This document shows positions 36,449 through 48,400 of a stretch of DNA of 64,000 nucleotides, piece by piece. Source of the DNA: Prorocentrum cordatum (taxonomy: Eukaryota; Sar; Dinophyceae; Prorocentrales; Prorocentraceae). Numbering within the stretch: position 1 is the stretch's first letter; every line of letters starts with the position of its first letter. The DNA is taken from the NCBI GenBank assembly GCA_963575745.1, contig CAUYUJ010020278.1, forward strand, positions 1-64,000. Direction: 5' to 3'. A model generated the notes under the pieces. It worked only from the letters and a program-made list of their open reading frames with translations. It ran no database searches and had not been told where the DNA came from. Position numbers and translations under genes: made by a program.

Positions 36449-39400
36449 CTCATCCTGCTCTTCCTCCTCCTCTTTCTCCTCCTGCTCCTCCTCCTGCTGC
36501 TGCTGCTGCTCCTCCTCCTCGTCCTCCTCCTCCTGCTCCTTCTCCTCCTCCTCCTCCTCCTCCTCCTGCTCCTGCTCCTCCTCCTTGTCCTCCTCGTTAA
36601 CGGCTGAGGGGTACGGACCCACTTCCACCAGATGTGAACTTCCGAAGGTCCGTGCGGATTTCTTGGGTCTGCGCTGGACACCCCCGGTGGCGCCTCTGGC
36701 GCCGCCCCTGGCGCGTGGGGCGGGCCATGGAGGGGCGGTCCAGCGCCGGTCCATGGAATTTGCGCGGACCTTCGAAGCCCTGCGTCGAAGCGTGAAGCTC
36801 TGAGGGGGCTTCTGCCGCCCGGGCGTCCTTCTTCTCCTGCTTCTCCGCCAATCGCCATACAATGGGGGCCCATGCCAAGAAACACCCTGCTTGCCCTCAG
36901 GGTGCTCTGGGTCTCTTGGGCTTCGATGGTCTTGCCCACGGGAAGCGCGAGGTTTCCGCACCAACAAATCAGTGAACGTCCTGGGGTCTCAGGGCTGGGC
37001 TTATTGTGGAAGGCCCCTTGTCGGAAACTGGAGCCTATACATTACCAGTGGCGGGCTGGTTTTCAATCCCAGGACTTCTTGAGGGTCGAGGACGACGCTG
37101 GGGTGGTGTGGTGTATACTTCTTTCCCCTATGTTTCGAGGAAACCACGAAAATGTATACACCAGGGTCCCGTACACACCAGGATCCGCTCTCCAGTGCAA
37201 ATTCCAATGCAGGGCCCGAAGAAGCGTCGGTGTATAGAGTTCGATTCTCTACCTTGCCGACGAGCTCCCAGTGTCAGGTCTGGGCGGTGGCCAACCCGGG
37301 CAACAAGGCCGACCTGGGCTTCGAGGAGTTCGCAAAGTGCTGCAGGCTCGTGGCGCACTGCCAGGCGATGGCGGGGTCGCCGGTCCTGGCCGAGGCGGAC
37401 AGGCCCCTGCGCGTGAAGCTGCGGGAGGAGCTTATCTCCTCCTCCTCCTCCTCCTCCTCCTCCTCCTCCTCCTCCTCCTCCTCCTCCTCCTCCTCCTCCT
37501 CCTCTCCTCCTCCTCCACCTCTCTCCTCCTCCTCCTCCTCCTCCCTTCCGCTCCTCCTCCTCCTCCTCCTCCTCCTCCTCTCCTCCTCCTCCTCCTCCTC
37601 CTCCTCCTCCCTCCTCCCCTCCTCCCCTTCCCTCCTCCCGCCTCCTCCTCCTCCTCCTCCTCTTCTTCCTCCTCCTCCTCCCTCCTCCTCTCCTCCTCCT
37701 CCTCCTCCTCCTCCTCCTCCTCCTCCTCCTCCTCCTCCTCCTCCTCCTCCTCCTCCTCCTCCCATTCTCCCTCCACAACTTGAAACAACTACTCCAGCTA
37801 GGCCTCTCCAGATGGGGTCCGAGTAGGTGGGGTCGGAGGATCGCGCCGCATCACCGATGGATCGCCGATGCGGCTCGATGTGGAGCCCAACTTGCTTCAC
37901 GTCGACGTCGCCGATACATCGCCGACTTCGCCGATGCATCGCCCGTGCATCGCCGATACATCGCCGATGTATCGGCGATGCGTCGCGATCCTCCGACCCC
38001 ATCTACTCCGACCCCATCTAGGAGGCCTCTAGCATAGGGGCAACTTTCCCAGACCCCCCTCGAGGCATAATAAACATCACGACGAGAGGTTTTTCGCTAT
38101 TTCCGGCCTCTGGGGGCCCTTTACTGTCCCTCGGGGCCGTCAACAGCTCGAAACCAGTCCTTGGGACGGGGTCGAGACCTCTGGGGGGTCGACCTTCTGA
38201 AAAAGTCGTGGCGTCGGGGGTCTGGGCTGGGGGGGGATAGGCTCAGAAGGGGTCTTCGGGCCTTTCTCGTTTCAAGGTCTCGGTCGGATCTCGGCGGTGT
38301 TCCAGCCTCGAGATGCTTTCCAGCAGCTGCGCCTCGCCGAGAGTGTTCCTGGGGGTGCGGGGATCGTCCCGAATGGCCGCTGGAAGCTTGAGATGCGGCC
38401 CAGAGACGGGGCTAGGTCCTAGGTTAGGGGGGGATGCATCGACCCCCGTTCGCCCATTCATCGTCGATGGGGGCTGGATGCCCAGACCCCCGACGTCATG
38501 ACTTTTTCAGAACGTCGACCCTTAGAGGTCTCGACCCATTCCACAGGACCGGTTTCTCGTCGGGAGTCGTTTTTCCGAAAATACAGAAAGAGCGTCCGTC
38601 GTGATTTTGTCGTGACTCGAGGGGGTCTGGGTCCAGGTGTTCTCCTGGAGGAGGAGGGGGAGGAGGAGGAGGAGGAGGAAGAGGCGGAGGAGGAGGCGGA
38701 GGAGGAGGAGGAGGAGGAGGAGGAGCAGGAGAGGTGGAGGAGGCGGAGGAGGAGGAGGAGGAAGAGGAGGAGGAGGGAGGTGATGGAGGAGCACAAGGAG
38801 GAGGAGAAGGAGGAGGAGGAGGAGGAGCAACAGGAGGAGCAGGAGAAGGAGGAGGAGGAGGAGGAGGAGGAGGAGGAGGAGGAGGAGGAGTCGAGGAGGA
38901 GGAGGAGGATAACATAGGGGGTGCCAGCGGAACCCTGCGGTTCAGTTGGCACCCTCCCAATGCATTTATTAGGCAAAGGCAAGACTGTGCGAATCCCATT
39001 GTATTCCGCCACAAAGGGAATCCCTTTGTATTCCGCCATAAAGGGAATTCTTGTGTATTCCGCCACAAAAGAGATCCTGATGTATTCTGCCACATAGGGA
39101 ATCCATTTGTATTCCGCCACAAAGGGAATTCTTTTGTATTCTGACACAAAAGGAATCCTGTTGTATTCTGCCACATAGGGAATCCTTTTGCATTCCGCCA
39201 CAAAGGGATTCCTTTTGTAACTGATAGAGGTGCTTAAAACATTGTGTTTTCATAGTTTTGTTGATAATATTTTTGATCAAAACATTAGTTTCGTATGTGC
39301 CTGCACAGAGATTCAGAGATTTTGAATACAAAACATTTACAGCTTTCACGGCCAGGCACAGAGATTACATAGATTTTCATGATTTTCCAATTATGGGTGC

Positions 39401-42400
39401 TGTTTACCCATAGTTGGAAAATCATTAAAATCCCTGTGATCTCTGTGCCTGGCCATGAAGAAACCATATTTTTTAAATTAAAAATCTGTGAGTCTCTGCG
39501 CAGGCACATACGAAACTAATGTTTGTTTAAAGAAGTTCTCTAAACAACAGTGAAAACACAATGTTTCCTGCATCTCTATTAATTACACAAGGATTCCAGC
39601 GCCGGAGCACGCCGACGACGACGAGGAGGACGACGGCGGCGACGACGACGCCGACGAAGAGAAAATCCTTTAAACATTATCGGGATCTCAATGCTTCAGG
39701 GCCCTCGGGGGCCCTCCTCGTCGCCACGGGCGGACGCGCCTCGGCAAACAGGCGCGTTTGGACCCATTTTCAGCGCCAGAGCGCGCCGACGACGACGAGG
39801 ACGACGGCGGCGGCGACGACGACGCCGATGAAGAGAAAATCTTTTTAAAATATCGGAATCTCAATGCTTCAGGGCTCTCGGGGGCCCTGCTCTTTCCCTT
39901 ACCATCCCCTGCGGCCACAATCATCTTATAAGCACCGCACTACTTGCATCTACCACAGATCCTATGAGCACCGCGGGGACGGCGGAGGAGAGCGCAAAGC
40001 GCGGAAATCTTCATGATCAAAAGGAATAGTATGCTATTTTCTCGTGTTGCTTCTGCGAACAAGCGTGGTAGCTAGCAGCTACCTTGGGAATGCTAGCGCG
40101 CAGCCAGCTTAGGACGAGAACGTGGAGGAAATGCAGGAGAGACAACACGTGATGGCGAGCAGCCATCTTGTGACTCAGTGCTGGTTCGTGCCGAACTCCA
40201 TTATTCTAGCCGGTCCCCATCTGGGGTGAAGAGAACAACCAAAGTGTTTTGAGATATTTCAGAAACAGCAGTATCCTTGTCCAACATTGAATTTCTACGC
40301 ATTGGACCTCATCAAGAAGAATTCCATTCGCCGCCCACTCTTCCTTCCATCTCTGCACGTACCACAGCTCTTCAACCAAACTTGAATCTGTCAGGGCGGC
40401 ACGTTTCGTATAGCAACGTCTGTTCTTGCAAGTTGGCATATCTATGCACCCGGAGACACCGTTCGAACCAATAATAGCACAAGTCTTGAACTCATGTCTG
40501 AATCGCTTAGAAGGTGTTCCACCAATCTGAGCAGTTGATCGGCCATCAACAGTAAAAGCTCGCATTACCGAGTTTAGGTTATCCACCCGGCCAAGGTGCG
40601 CATCTGCGTATGTGCGCGTGGGCCATCTATGCAATGACGTTTTGCGGATACCGCAATGTAAGTTGAAATTATCCCTAATGTTGATATTCAGCTTCCTGTT
40701 CGCTGCGGCGGCAACAAACCGCCGTCTACTGCGTGTGCAAAATAACTGGAATGGCATTTGACGTATGAAGAAGAATGTTTTAAATTGGAAGTCGAGCAGA
40801 TAACTGTTTCCATCCTCTCTCATTGTTCGCGCGCACAATATTTCATTGAAATTGCTATCTAATGCGTCGTCCCCAACAATTATCCAGATTTCCTTGATAT
40901 CATCTGACAACGAACCCGGGCGCCCTTTCGGTTGAGGGGGCGGGATAACTGTTTTGGGATAGTCCTTGATACTGAGATCATCGCCATCTTCTTCCTCGTG
41001 CCACCGCCGCTTCCTGGTACTCAATGCCAAAGATTTCGGTTTCGCTGTTTTCTTTGCTTCTACAACGGTCGGGTCTTCCAGAGGCTTCTTATTTGATTTG
41101 GGGTCATGCTCGCCGAAACAAATGACGTCGCTGTCGTCATCTAAAGACGACGAAGACGAACAAGCAGTTTTAATGGTCGTTCTTTCTACGCCAGCCCATG
41201 CCCTTCTATATGCGTGTTGATTGTACCCAAAGCCATGCCCAGAATATTGATGATGCCAACTATTGCATGGCACAGGCACGTAGACGACTGGTTGTTGACC
41301 ACGTGAGGAAGAAGCGACGGCAGAACAGTCTTTCTTTTTTTGTTTAATTCCATCTCTAGCAAAGCTGCAGATGGAGGGAATTCTTTTTTTTCCCACAACG
41401 CCACCACGCCATCACCTTCTTTCTTGGCGTCATGCAGCCTCTTGTTGACTTTCAATCCGCGTGCAGATTCCAAGTATTTCCAAAGAGCGTCGCCGAAATT
41501 ATGCCAGTTCCGGCATCTTTCAGCGTGCGGGCCAGGAGCCCGCACTGCGGATTATACGGCGCAGTTCTTCCATGTACCGAAGTGATGGGGACCTCTAACG
41601 GCGAAGGAACCCTGGGCCATAACTTCCACGGATCAATGGGAGTTGTGGCAACAATACAAGACAAAGGCTATGGCCATAATCGCCTCCCTCCTCCTCTCTC
41701 CGTTTCCATCCCCACTCTCATTCCCTTCCTTCTTCCTTTCCTATGATAATGTATATAGCGATGGTACTGTGTATGAATGATGATAATGAGCATGGTTACT
41801 TATATTTTTGCGCTGCTTGAGCAACCGAAAATATCATAGGTTGCGCCTCTGTCATCGCGAAGACGAACAGTCTCGTTGCGCGCGCTGCGCCCAACTTGAA
41901 AGCGAAAAGCTTTCTTTTGAGAACAAGCGGTTCCCTCAATGAATGGGGATAGTGCCTAGGATGTTCACTTGCCTGTGCGAGTCCGCTTTGTGCTTACTGC
42001 CGGCGTGTAATCCTTCCTGCGTTTATCGGATCGAGAGAAGCGGTCGCGCCATGCGCAGAACTGCCGAAGAAGAAATCTGTAGTGAGGTCTTCGCATGGTG
42101 TATAGAAATCGCATTTTGTTCAACTTGGCCCCGAACTGTTCGGCTGTTTGAGACTTGCAAGTAGATTTCATTTTCGGGAAACGGGCCGTGTTACACTTAT
42201 GTCTTTTCCAATGGAAGCCGTCAAGGTAGCATCCACCAGAGAAGAAGGTTCTTTTCCAGTCGTGACACATGCAATTGCAGTCCCCAACGTAATCGCGAAC
42301 AGCGATTTTTGATTTTTTAACCTGTTGCAGCGCTTTCCTTTTTACATGCCGAGCATTCGCAATTCATCATTTCTCCCAAGCGAAGAACTGCATTTAAGGC

Positions 42401-45400
42401 TCGTTCTTGACCTCTCTTCTTCATGTCCATTGTAGCCCAGACGCCCCCTGTTCTGGTTCTTTTCTTCTCAATTACGGCAGCCTTTTTGACGTGGTGGCAT
42501 CGTCGATCGTTTGTGTTTACAACGGGTCTACCTTTCTTCTTATATTTCTTCTTGAACTTCTTTAAATCATTCATTCTGATACGAGTTACCTCCTCGTTCC
42601 CATCCGCTACAACGTCTTTCGGTTTATGCTCATCTCCGCATTGTTTGAAGCCCATGTCGCGCTTGGCTGCGTTGAATATCTCAAAGAACCCTTCGTTCTT
42701 TGCGCCGTGCCCCGTGTCTTTCTCTGGGGCGGGCTCTGGCCTTCTTTTTGGAACCCTTAGATAACAAATCAAAGCGTCGTGAATCTTGCGTCCGAGAAGA
42801 TTCTCCATGTGATTACCTTTTTTCTGTTCGGTTTTCCCCTTTTCCTCGCGCTGTGGCTTCCAACCAGGACGCGCAAGCAAAATGGCTGCTGCTTCCCCTC
42901 CGGCTGCCTGCGCAGAGCGGCGCGTACGATGCCAGAGTTGACGTAAATAGCACCACCTGAAACCCGGCCCTGGGTGCAACAACAGGATCGTTTGATCCGT
43001 CACGTTGTCTTTTGTCAAGGAGATTATTTTCATTTTATAACACTGAACATAATTGAGTTTATGTAACGTTTTGCATTTTTTGTTAGTGCATATTTTCGTT
43101 CCATGCTTAACATACTCCCAAGCAGATCCATGTCAAACCGCGGCTTGATGATCTCGATGGCCGCCTGGCTTCTCGTGAAGGACAGCAGAGCAGCGCGCGC
43201 ATTTTGTTAGATTGCAATATAGCATGCCAGCTAAGAGCAGACTTCTCCTGACGCGGCTAAAAGCCGACTTGTTTCCATATCACAACAAAAACAGATTGTT
43301 TGAGCCGGTGGCTACTTCCGCGACAACAAGCAAGATAGGCATCGCAACGCCTAGGAACCGCATGGCAGATTAAGTACAACTGCCACTGATTTGTTTTTTT
43401 TCGGCAAAAAAAAAACGTCAAGTCGAGTTTCTTCTGCGCCGCTAGCAGCGACCGCGTGCAAGCACGCGCGTGAGTTTCGCCGCTAGCAGCGGCATTTATA
43501 TATAAATAATCGGCAGGGGTTTCGATGCTAGCAGCAGCATTCATTTGCATGTTCGACCAACAATCAACATCGCAACTACGAGACGTCATGAAGTTATAAC
43601 GTAAAGTGCAAACGCTGTCAGCAAGCAGCTGGGAGGAGACTCGCATCGCAGAGCTTTAAAGGATGCGGGAACCGCTAGCAGTGCAAGTTTGATTTCTTTC
43701 ATGTCCTCGCGTTGATGACCAAACGGGCCCTCCTCCTCCCCCTCGAAGTTTCTTGGGCGAGATCCCGCAGACATTCCAGCGGCGACGCGAGACTCATGAA
43801 CAGCGCGGGCAATTTCTCCTCCGGCAGATTCCTCCATTCCTCCCACGCTCTTTCCATTCTCTCCACTTCGTCGGCTAGCTCTGCCTCGGCCGTGGTATTC
43901 TTTTTCGTGGGGGCGCCAGGTGACTCTGGTTTCTTTTGATTGTGACGCTTCCTCTCGGGCGTATCAGCAGTCAGATCATACTCGCATCCGTGGTGAGCCT
44001 CTGCTTACATTGCTAGAATGCGCTGCAATTCTTGCATGTCCTCGAGGTTGCCACAAAACGAAGGCACGTTTGTTGTCGCATCTTGATCCAAAAGGCTAAC
44101 CCCAGCGGCCGTGAAGTAAAGATGTTCGTATGAGCGAGAAGCTATTGATGGATCATTGAACAAGCCTCCTGCACCCCGTGCAGATGGAGGCCTGATCGTT
44201 TTCGAACGTTGAATCGGCTCGCCTTCCATTGAACTGCTTAAGTATTCCAAAGACCACTTTACGTCGTCATGGTATGTCGGCGGCACCTCCTTCAGTAGCC
44301 CATTCTTCCATTTCTGCATAATCACTTCCACTTCTGGTTTGAATATGTCCATATCTTCGTCATCCGGCCACTTAATGCAAGGCGCGTCCACTAACTCCCT
44401 GGTAGCATTGCGGTGGATTATGCCCTCGCGAGTGAGCACGATTGCGTGGAAACGACGCCTGAATGCCACGCAGTCCTCGTCACCTGCTTCTTTGTCGATT
44501 GACGGCATGATGAGATGTTTCCACTCCTCGTCTGAGATGGCACTTCTGCAGGCGAGTCTCTGGGCCAGTTTGGCGTCGAACTGTTGGCTCACTGCCTGGC
44601 GGCGCGAATACATGTCGAAGCCAGATCCGCCCCATCTGGCCCTTGGGAGGGCTCTACCTCCGCGGGGCACAGCAAAGCCTTCACAAGATCGGCGCCGGGC
44701 TGATAGAAGTTTCCGTCATCGAAGATACAGGGCTTGAGTGCAGTGTTTCGTTCGCCTCTGAACATATCTAGGAATTTTGCGGTCGCCGCAGCAGGTCGCA
44801 GGTCGTCTCATTCTCTCCCGCTACCCAATGATTGGACATTATGAAACCGCGCGCCCTTGAACACAAGCTTTTACCGCATTCCGAAATTCCGACCCATAGA
44901 ATTCGCCATATTATCTTTCAGCACCAAGTCCAAGAACCACGTTCTCAAATCCTTGTAGGTAGTGAAATGGAAGTCAATCGTCCTGGCCGTACTCGCGCCT
45001 CTCGCACAACATTCCAAAAACGATCTGCATTTTGCTTCTGGCCAATCCAAGATTGGACTTTCTGGTTTTTTGGTCCAAAAGTCCACCCGCTCTGCGAATT
45101 GTGCCCTTCGTTGTTTGAGGGCGGCCTCATCTTGCGCATAAACGCATGACCAGCTGAGGTTTTGTTGAAATCAATTGGTTTCTTTTCGTCACTATCTCCT
45201 GCCCATTTGGCATGGCGGACCTGGGGCCCACCAAGCCCGTCGGATAATTTCTGGAATATCTTTTTCGTGCTCCAGGGGTTGCGAGGCCACCGCGAATGGC
45301 AGTGCACAGAGCCGCGCGCGAGTTCTGCTTCTACTTTCACAAGCTTCTGTAACTCGTCGAACATTACACGCAGGATAATGTGCCACTTATCGCCGGCGGG

Positions 45401-48400
45401 CACAATTGCAAGCTGCATTGTGTGCGCCACTCGCCACGAGCTCGACGGGCCGAATGGACGTGGTAAGTATTGGTAGCTGCCCGTCTCCATTTCTCTTGCT
45501 ATCAATCCTTTCATATGGTCATTGTAATTGCCGTCCCAATCGTCACTCCAATTCGTACTTCCGTTGAAGCTATCCGCCGAAGTCTTTACAATAGTAAGAT
45601 CATTGTCGATAAACGTCCCGTTCCATTCGAGTACGCAGTCAAGCACCCACTTGTTTCTCTGACTAACGTTCGATGGTGGAAATGGGTATATTGGTAAGTC
45701 CCCAACTTCGCTTAACACTGGAACGTCAAATTTGATGACTGGCTTTTCTGTAACATATTGCACCTTCTGATTGTTGACTTGGGCGTCCGTGTCTGCCAGG
45801 ATTTGATTCGTTTTCCCTGCTTTCTCATGCAGCCACATATAGCGTTAGCCATAAGCTAACTTCTTGCTCAACGAGCAGTTGAATCGATTTCTCGGCTTGT
45901 AGATTTGAACCACTTATGGCGAAGGGCGATAGAAAAGGAAGAGGATAATGATGATCATGATAACGGAAATGAAGGATGTGACAATGATAACAGATAGCGC
46001 TCCATAGCCCAGGCACGGCAGTGTGTCGTCCATACTCGCAGCGGCTAGTGTGTCGTCCATTCTCGCAGCGGCTAGTGGGTCGTCCATTCTCGCAGCGGCT
46101 AGTGGGTCGCCCATTCTCGCACCGGCAGTGGGCCGACCATTCTCGCATCAGCGAGCTTCTTCCCTCCATGAGCTGCGTCCGGCCGTGGTGACTCGGGGCG
46201 GCATATGACAATGATAACAGAGAGTGGTCCACAACCCAGGCACGGCAGCGGGTCGTCCATTCTCGCAGCGGCTAGTGGGCCGTCCAGTCTCGCAGCGGCT
46301 GGTGGGTCGTCCATTCTCGCAGCGGCTAGTGGGTCGTCCATTCTCGCACCGGCAGTGGGCCGACCATTCTCGCATCAGCGAGCTTTTTCCCTCCATGAGC
46401 TGCGTCCGCCCGTGGTGACTCGGGTTTCCAAATCTCCCATCCTCGTGGAAACGCATCAGTTTTCCAACCTACGTCCAGCCGTAGCGACGAAGGAACTTAC
46501 CGAGGGCCAACTATTCGTTTCCCTTCCCCCCAAATCGTTTACCAGACCCCCATCCTCAAGGATTTAAGCGAGCTAGTTTTCCATGCTGCGTCCAGCCGCA
46601 GCGACGAGGAAACCCTCATCCCTCTTCCCTTCATCCTTCCATCCTCCCTCCTCTCGCCTCCTCCGCCTCCCTTATCCATTATCCTTTTTGTCTTTGCCAC
46701 TGAAAATATTTGCATAGGGAGAGGGCCAACGGAACCTCCAGGTTCCGTTGGCCCCCTCTCTCGAGGATAAATACGAGGAGGCGGAGGAGGAGGAAGAGGA
46801 GGAGGAGCAGGAAACGGAGGAGGATGATGAGGAGGAGGAGGAGGAGGAGGAGCAGGAGGAGGGGGAGGAGGAGGAGGAGAAAGAGGAGGAGGAGGAGGAG
46901 GAGGAGTGGAGGAGGGGAGGAGGAGGAGGGAGAGGAGCAGCAGCAGCAGGAGGAGGAGGAGGAACAGGGAGGAGGAGGACGACGAGGAGGAGGAGGAGGA
47001 ACAGGGAGGAGCAGGGAGGAGCAGGAAGAGCAGGAGGAACAGCAGGAGGAGGAGGAGGAGGAGGAATGGGAGGAGGAGGAGCACGCGAACGACGAGGAGG
47101 AGGAGGAGGAGGAGGAGCAGCAGGAGGAGGAGCAGGAGGAGGAGAGGAGGAGGAGCAGCAGAGGAGAGCAGAGGAGGAGCAGGAGAGAGAGGAGGAGGAG
47201 GAGAGAGGAGGGGAGGAGGAGGAGGAGGAGGAGAAGGAGGAGAGGAGAGGAGGAAAAGGAGAGAAAGAGGAGGAGGAGGAAGAGGAGGAGCAGGAGGAGG
47301 AGGAGGAGGAGGAGGAGGAGGAGGAGGAGGAGGTGGAGGAGGAGGAGGAGGAGGAGCATAATGGGGAGGAGGAGGAGGAGGAGGAGGAGGAGGAGGAGGA
47401 GGAGGAGGAGGAGGAGGAGAAGGAGGAGGAGGAGGAGGCGAAAAACTTCCCGTCGTAAGTAGCATGTGTTCTCACTACCGGAGGCCTATCGCCAATCTGC
47501 CGGGGATGCATCGCCGACACGGGGTGCCTGTGTTCCCTCGCCTGCTCCAGGGCCCCCAAGCGGCGTGGTGACCTCACCGTGCGGTGCGTCGGGGGGAACT
47601 CGGGGCCACCGCACTGTTTTGGGACTCTAGTCGTGCTCCGAGGACGTTTCGGGCGACTGGGGCATCCGAGGCCCCAAAGACCGTGCGTTGGCGGACCGTG
47701 CGAGACGGTCTTGAGGGATTTCGAGGTCACCGCATGGTCTGCCACCGCGCCGTTTCGGGACCCCAGACCTGCGCAGGTCCCCTCGTAGCGTCGCCCCTCG
47801 GAGGAGTGCCTGGGCGTCCGGCCGCCCGCCCTGCCAAAGTTCTGAGGCGTCCTCTCCCTCCCAGACTCAAGTCGGGCATGCCCCCTCTGCACGAGGAGTG
47901 TTCAAGAATAGTTGAGAAATTGCCCAGGGACGATTTGTCGTGCTCCTTGATTATTCTGGCTGTTTGTTTATTTTCTTTTTCCGTCCAAAATCCCCTTGCA
48001 ATCCCCCTGTAGGAGGACATGCCCGACCTAATCCCAGACCCGCGACGTCCTGACTTTTTCATGGCGCGACCCCCAGAGATCTGGACCCCTTCCGTGGGAT
48101 CGGTTCTTCATCCCGAGTCGCTCTCTGACGGCCCCAGGGCCCGGCAAGGGCCCCCAGAGGCCGCAGGGAACGACTTAAGCAGCGCGTCGTGATTGGTGCT
48201 CGACTCGAGGGGGTTTGGGCTTTTGCCCTCCGCCGCCGTGGAGGAGGAGGAGGAGGAGGAGGAGGAGGAGGAGGAGGAGGAGGAGGAGGAGGAGGAGGAG
48301 GAGGAGGAGGAGGGAGGAGGAGGTGCTCGACTCGAGGGGGTTTGGGCTTTTGCCCTCCGCCGCCGTGGAGGACGTGTACGAAGAGCCACGGGGCCTGGAG

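Larger units (their letters stand above)
38911..46762 (-). mobile_element. Candidate 7.85-kb DNA transposon with hairpin termini and minus-strand ORFs
   Basis: Each end has a hairpin with the same core: GCCAGCGGAACC/GGTTCAGTTGGC at 38920-38952 and GCCAACGGAACC/GGTTCCGTTGGC at 46724-46752. The sequence inside each hairpin (CTCCC-ATGCA-ATATT...CAAAG-CAAGAC) matches in inverted orientation, so the ends form imperfect terminal inverted repeats. GAGGAT flanks both ends (38905-38910, 46763-46768), a possible but weak target duplication because the site is a GGA tract. Inside are 27-bp tandem arrays near each end, a long palindrome, and ORFs only on the minus strand in distinctly lower-GC DNA. One ORF resembles a KDZ transposase. 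Several frame breaks suggest it is not fully intact. Confidence 0.55.

Noticed and set aside
38911-46762. Possibility that the low-GC block is an integrated large DNA virus or Polinton.
   Set aside because: No capsid, packaging ATPase, polymerase or integrase motif is visible; hairpin ends and a KDZ-like fragment fit a transposon better.
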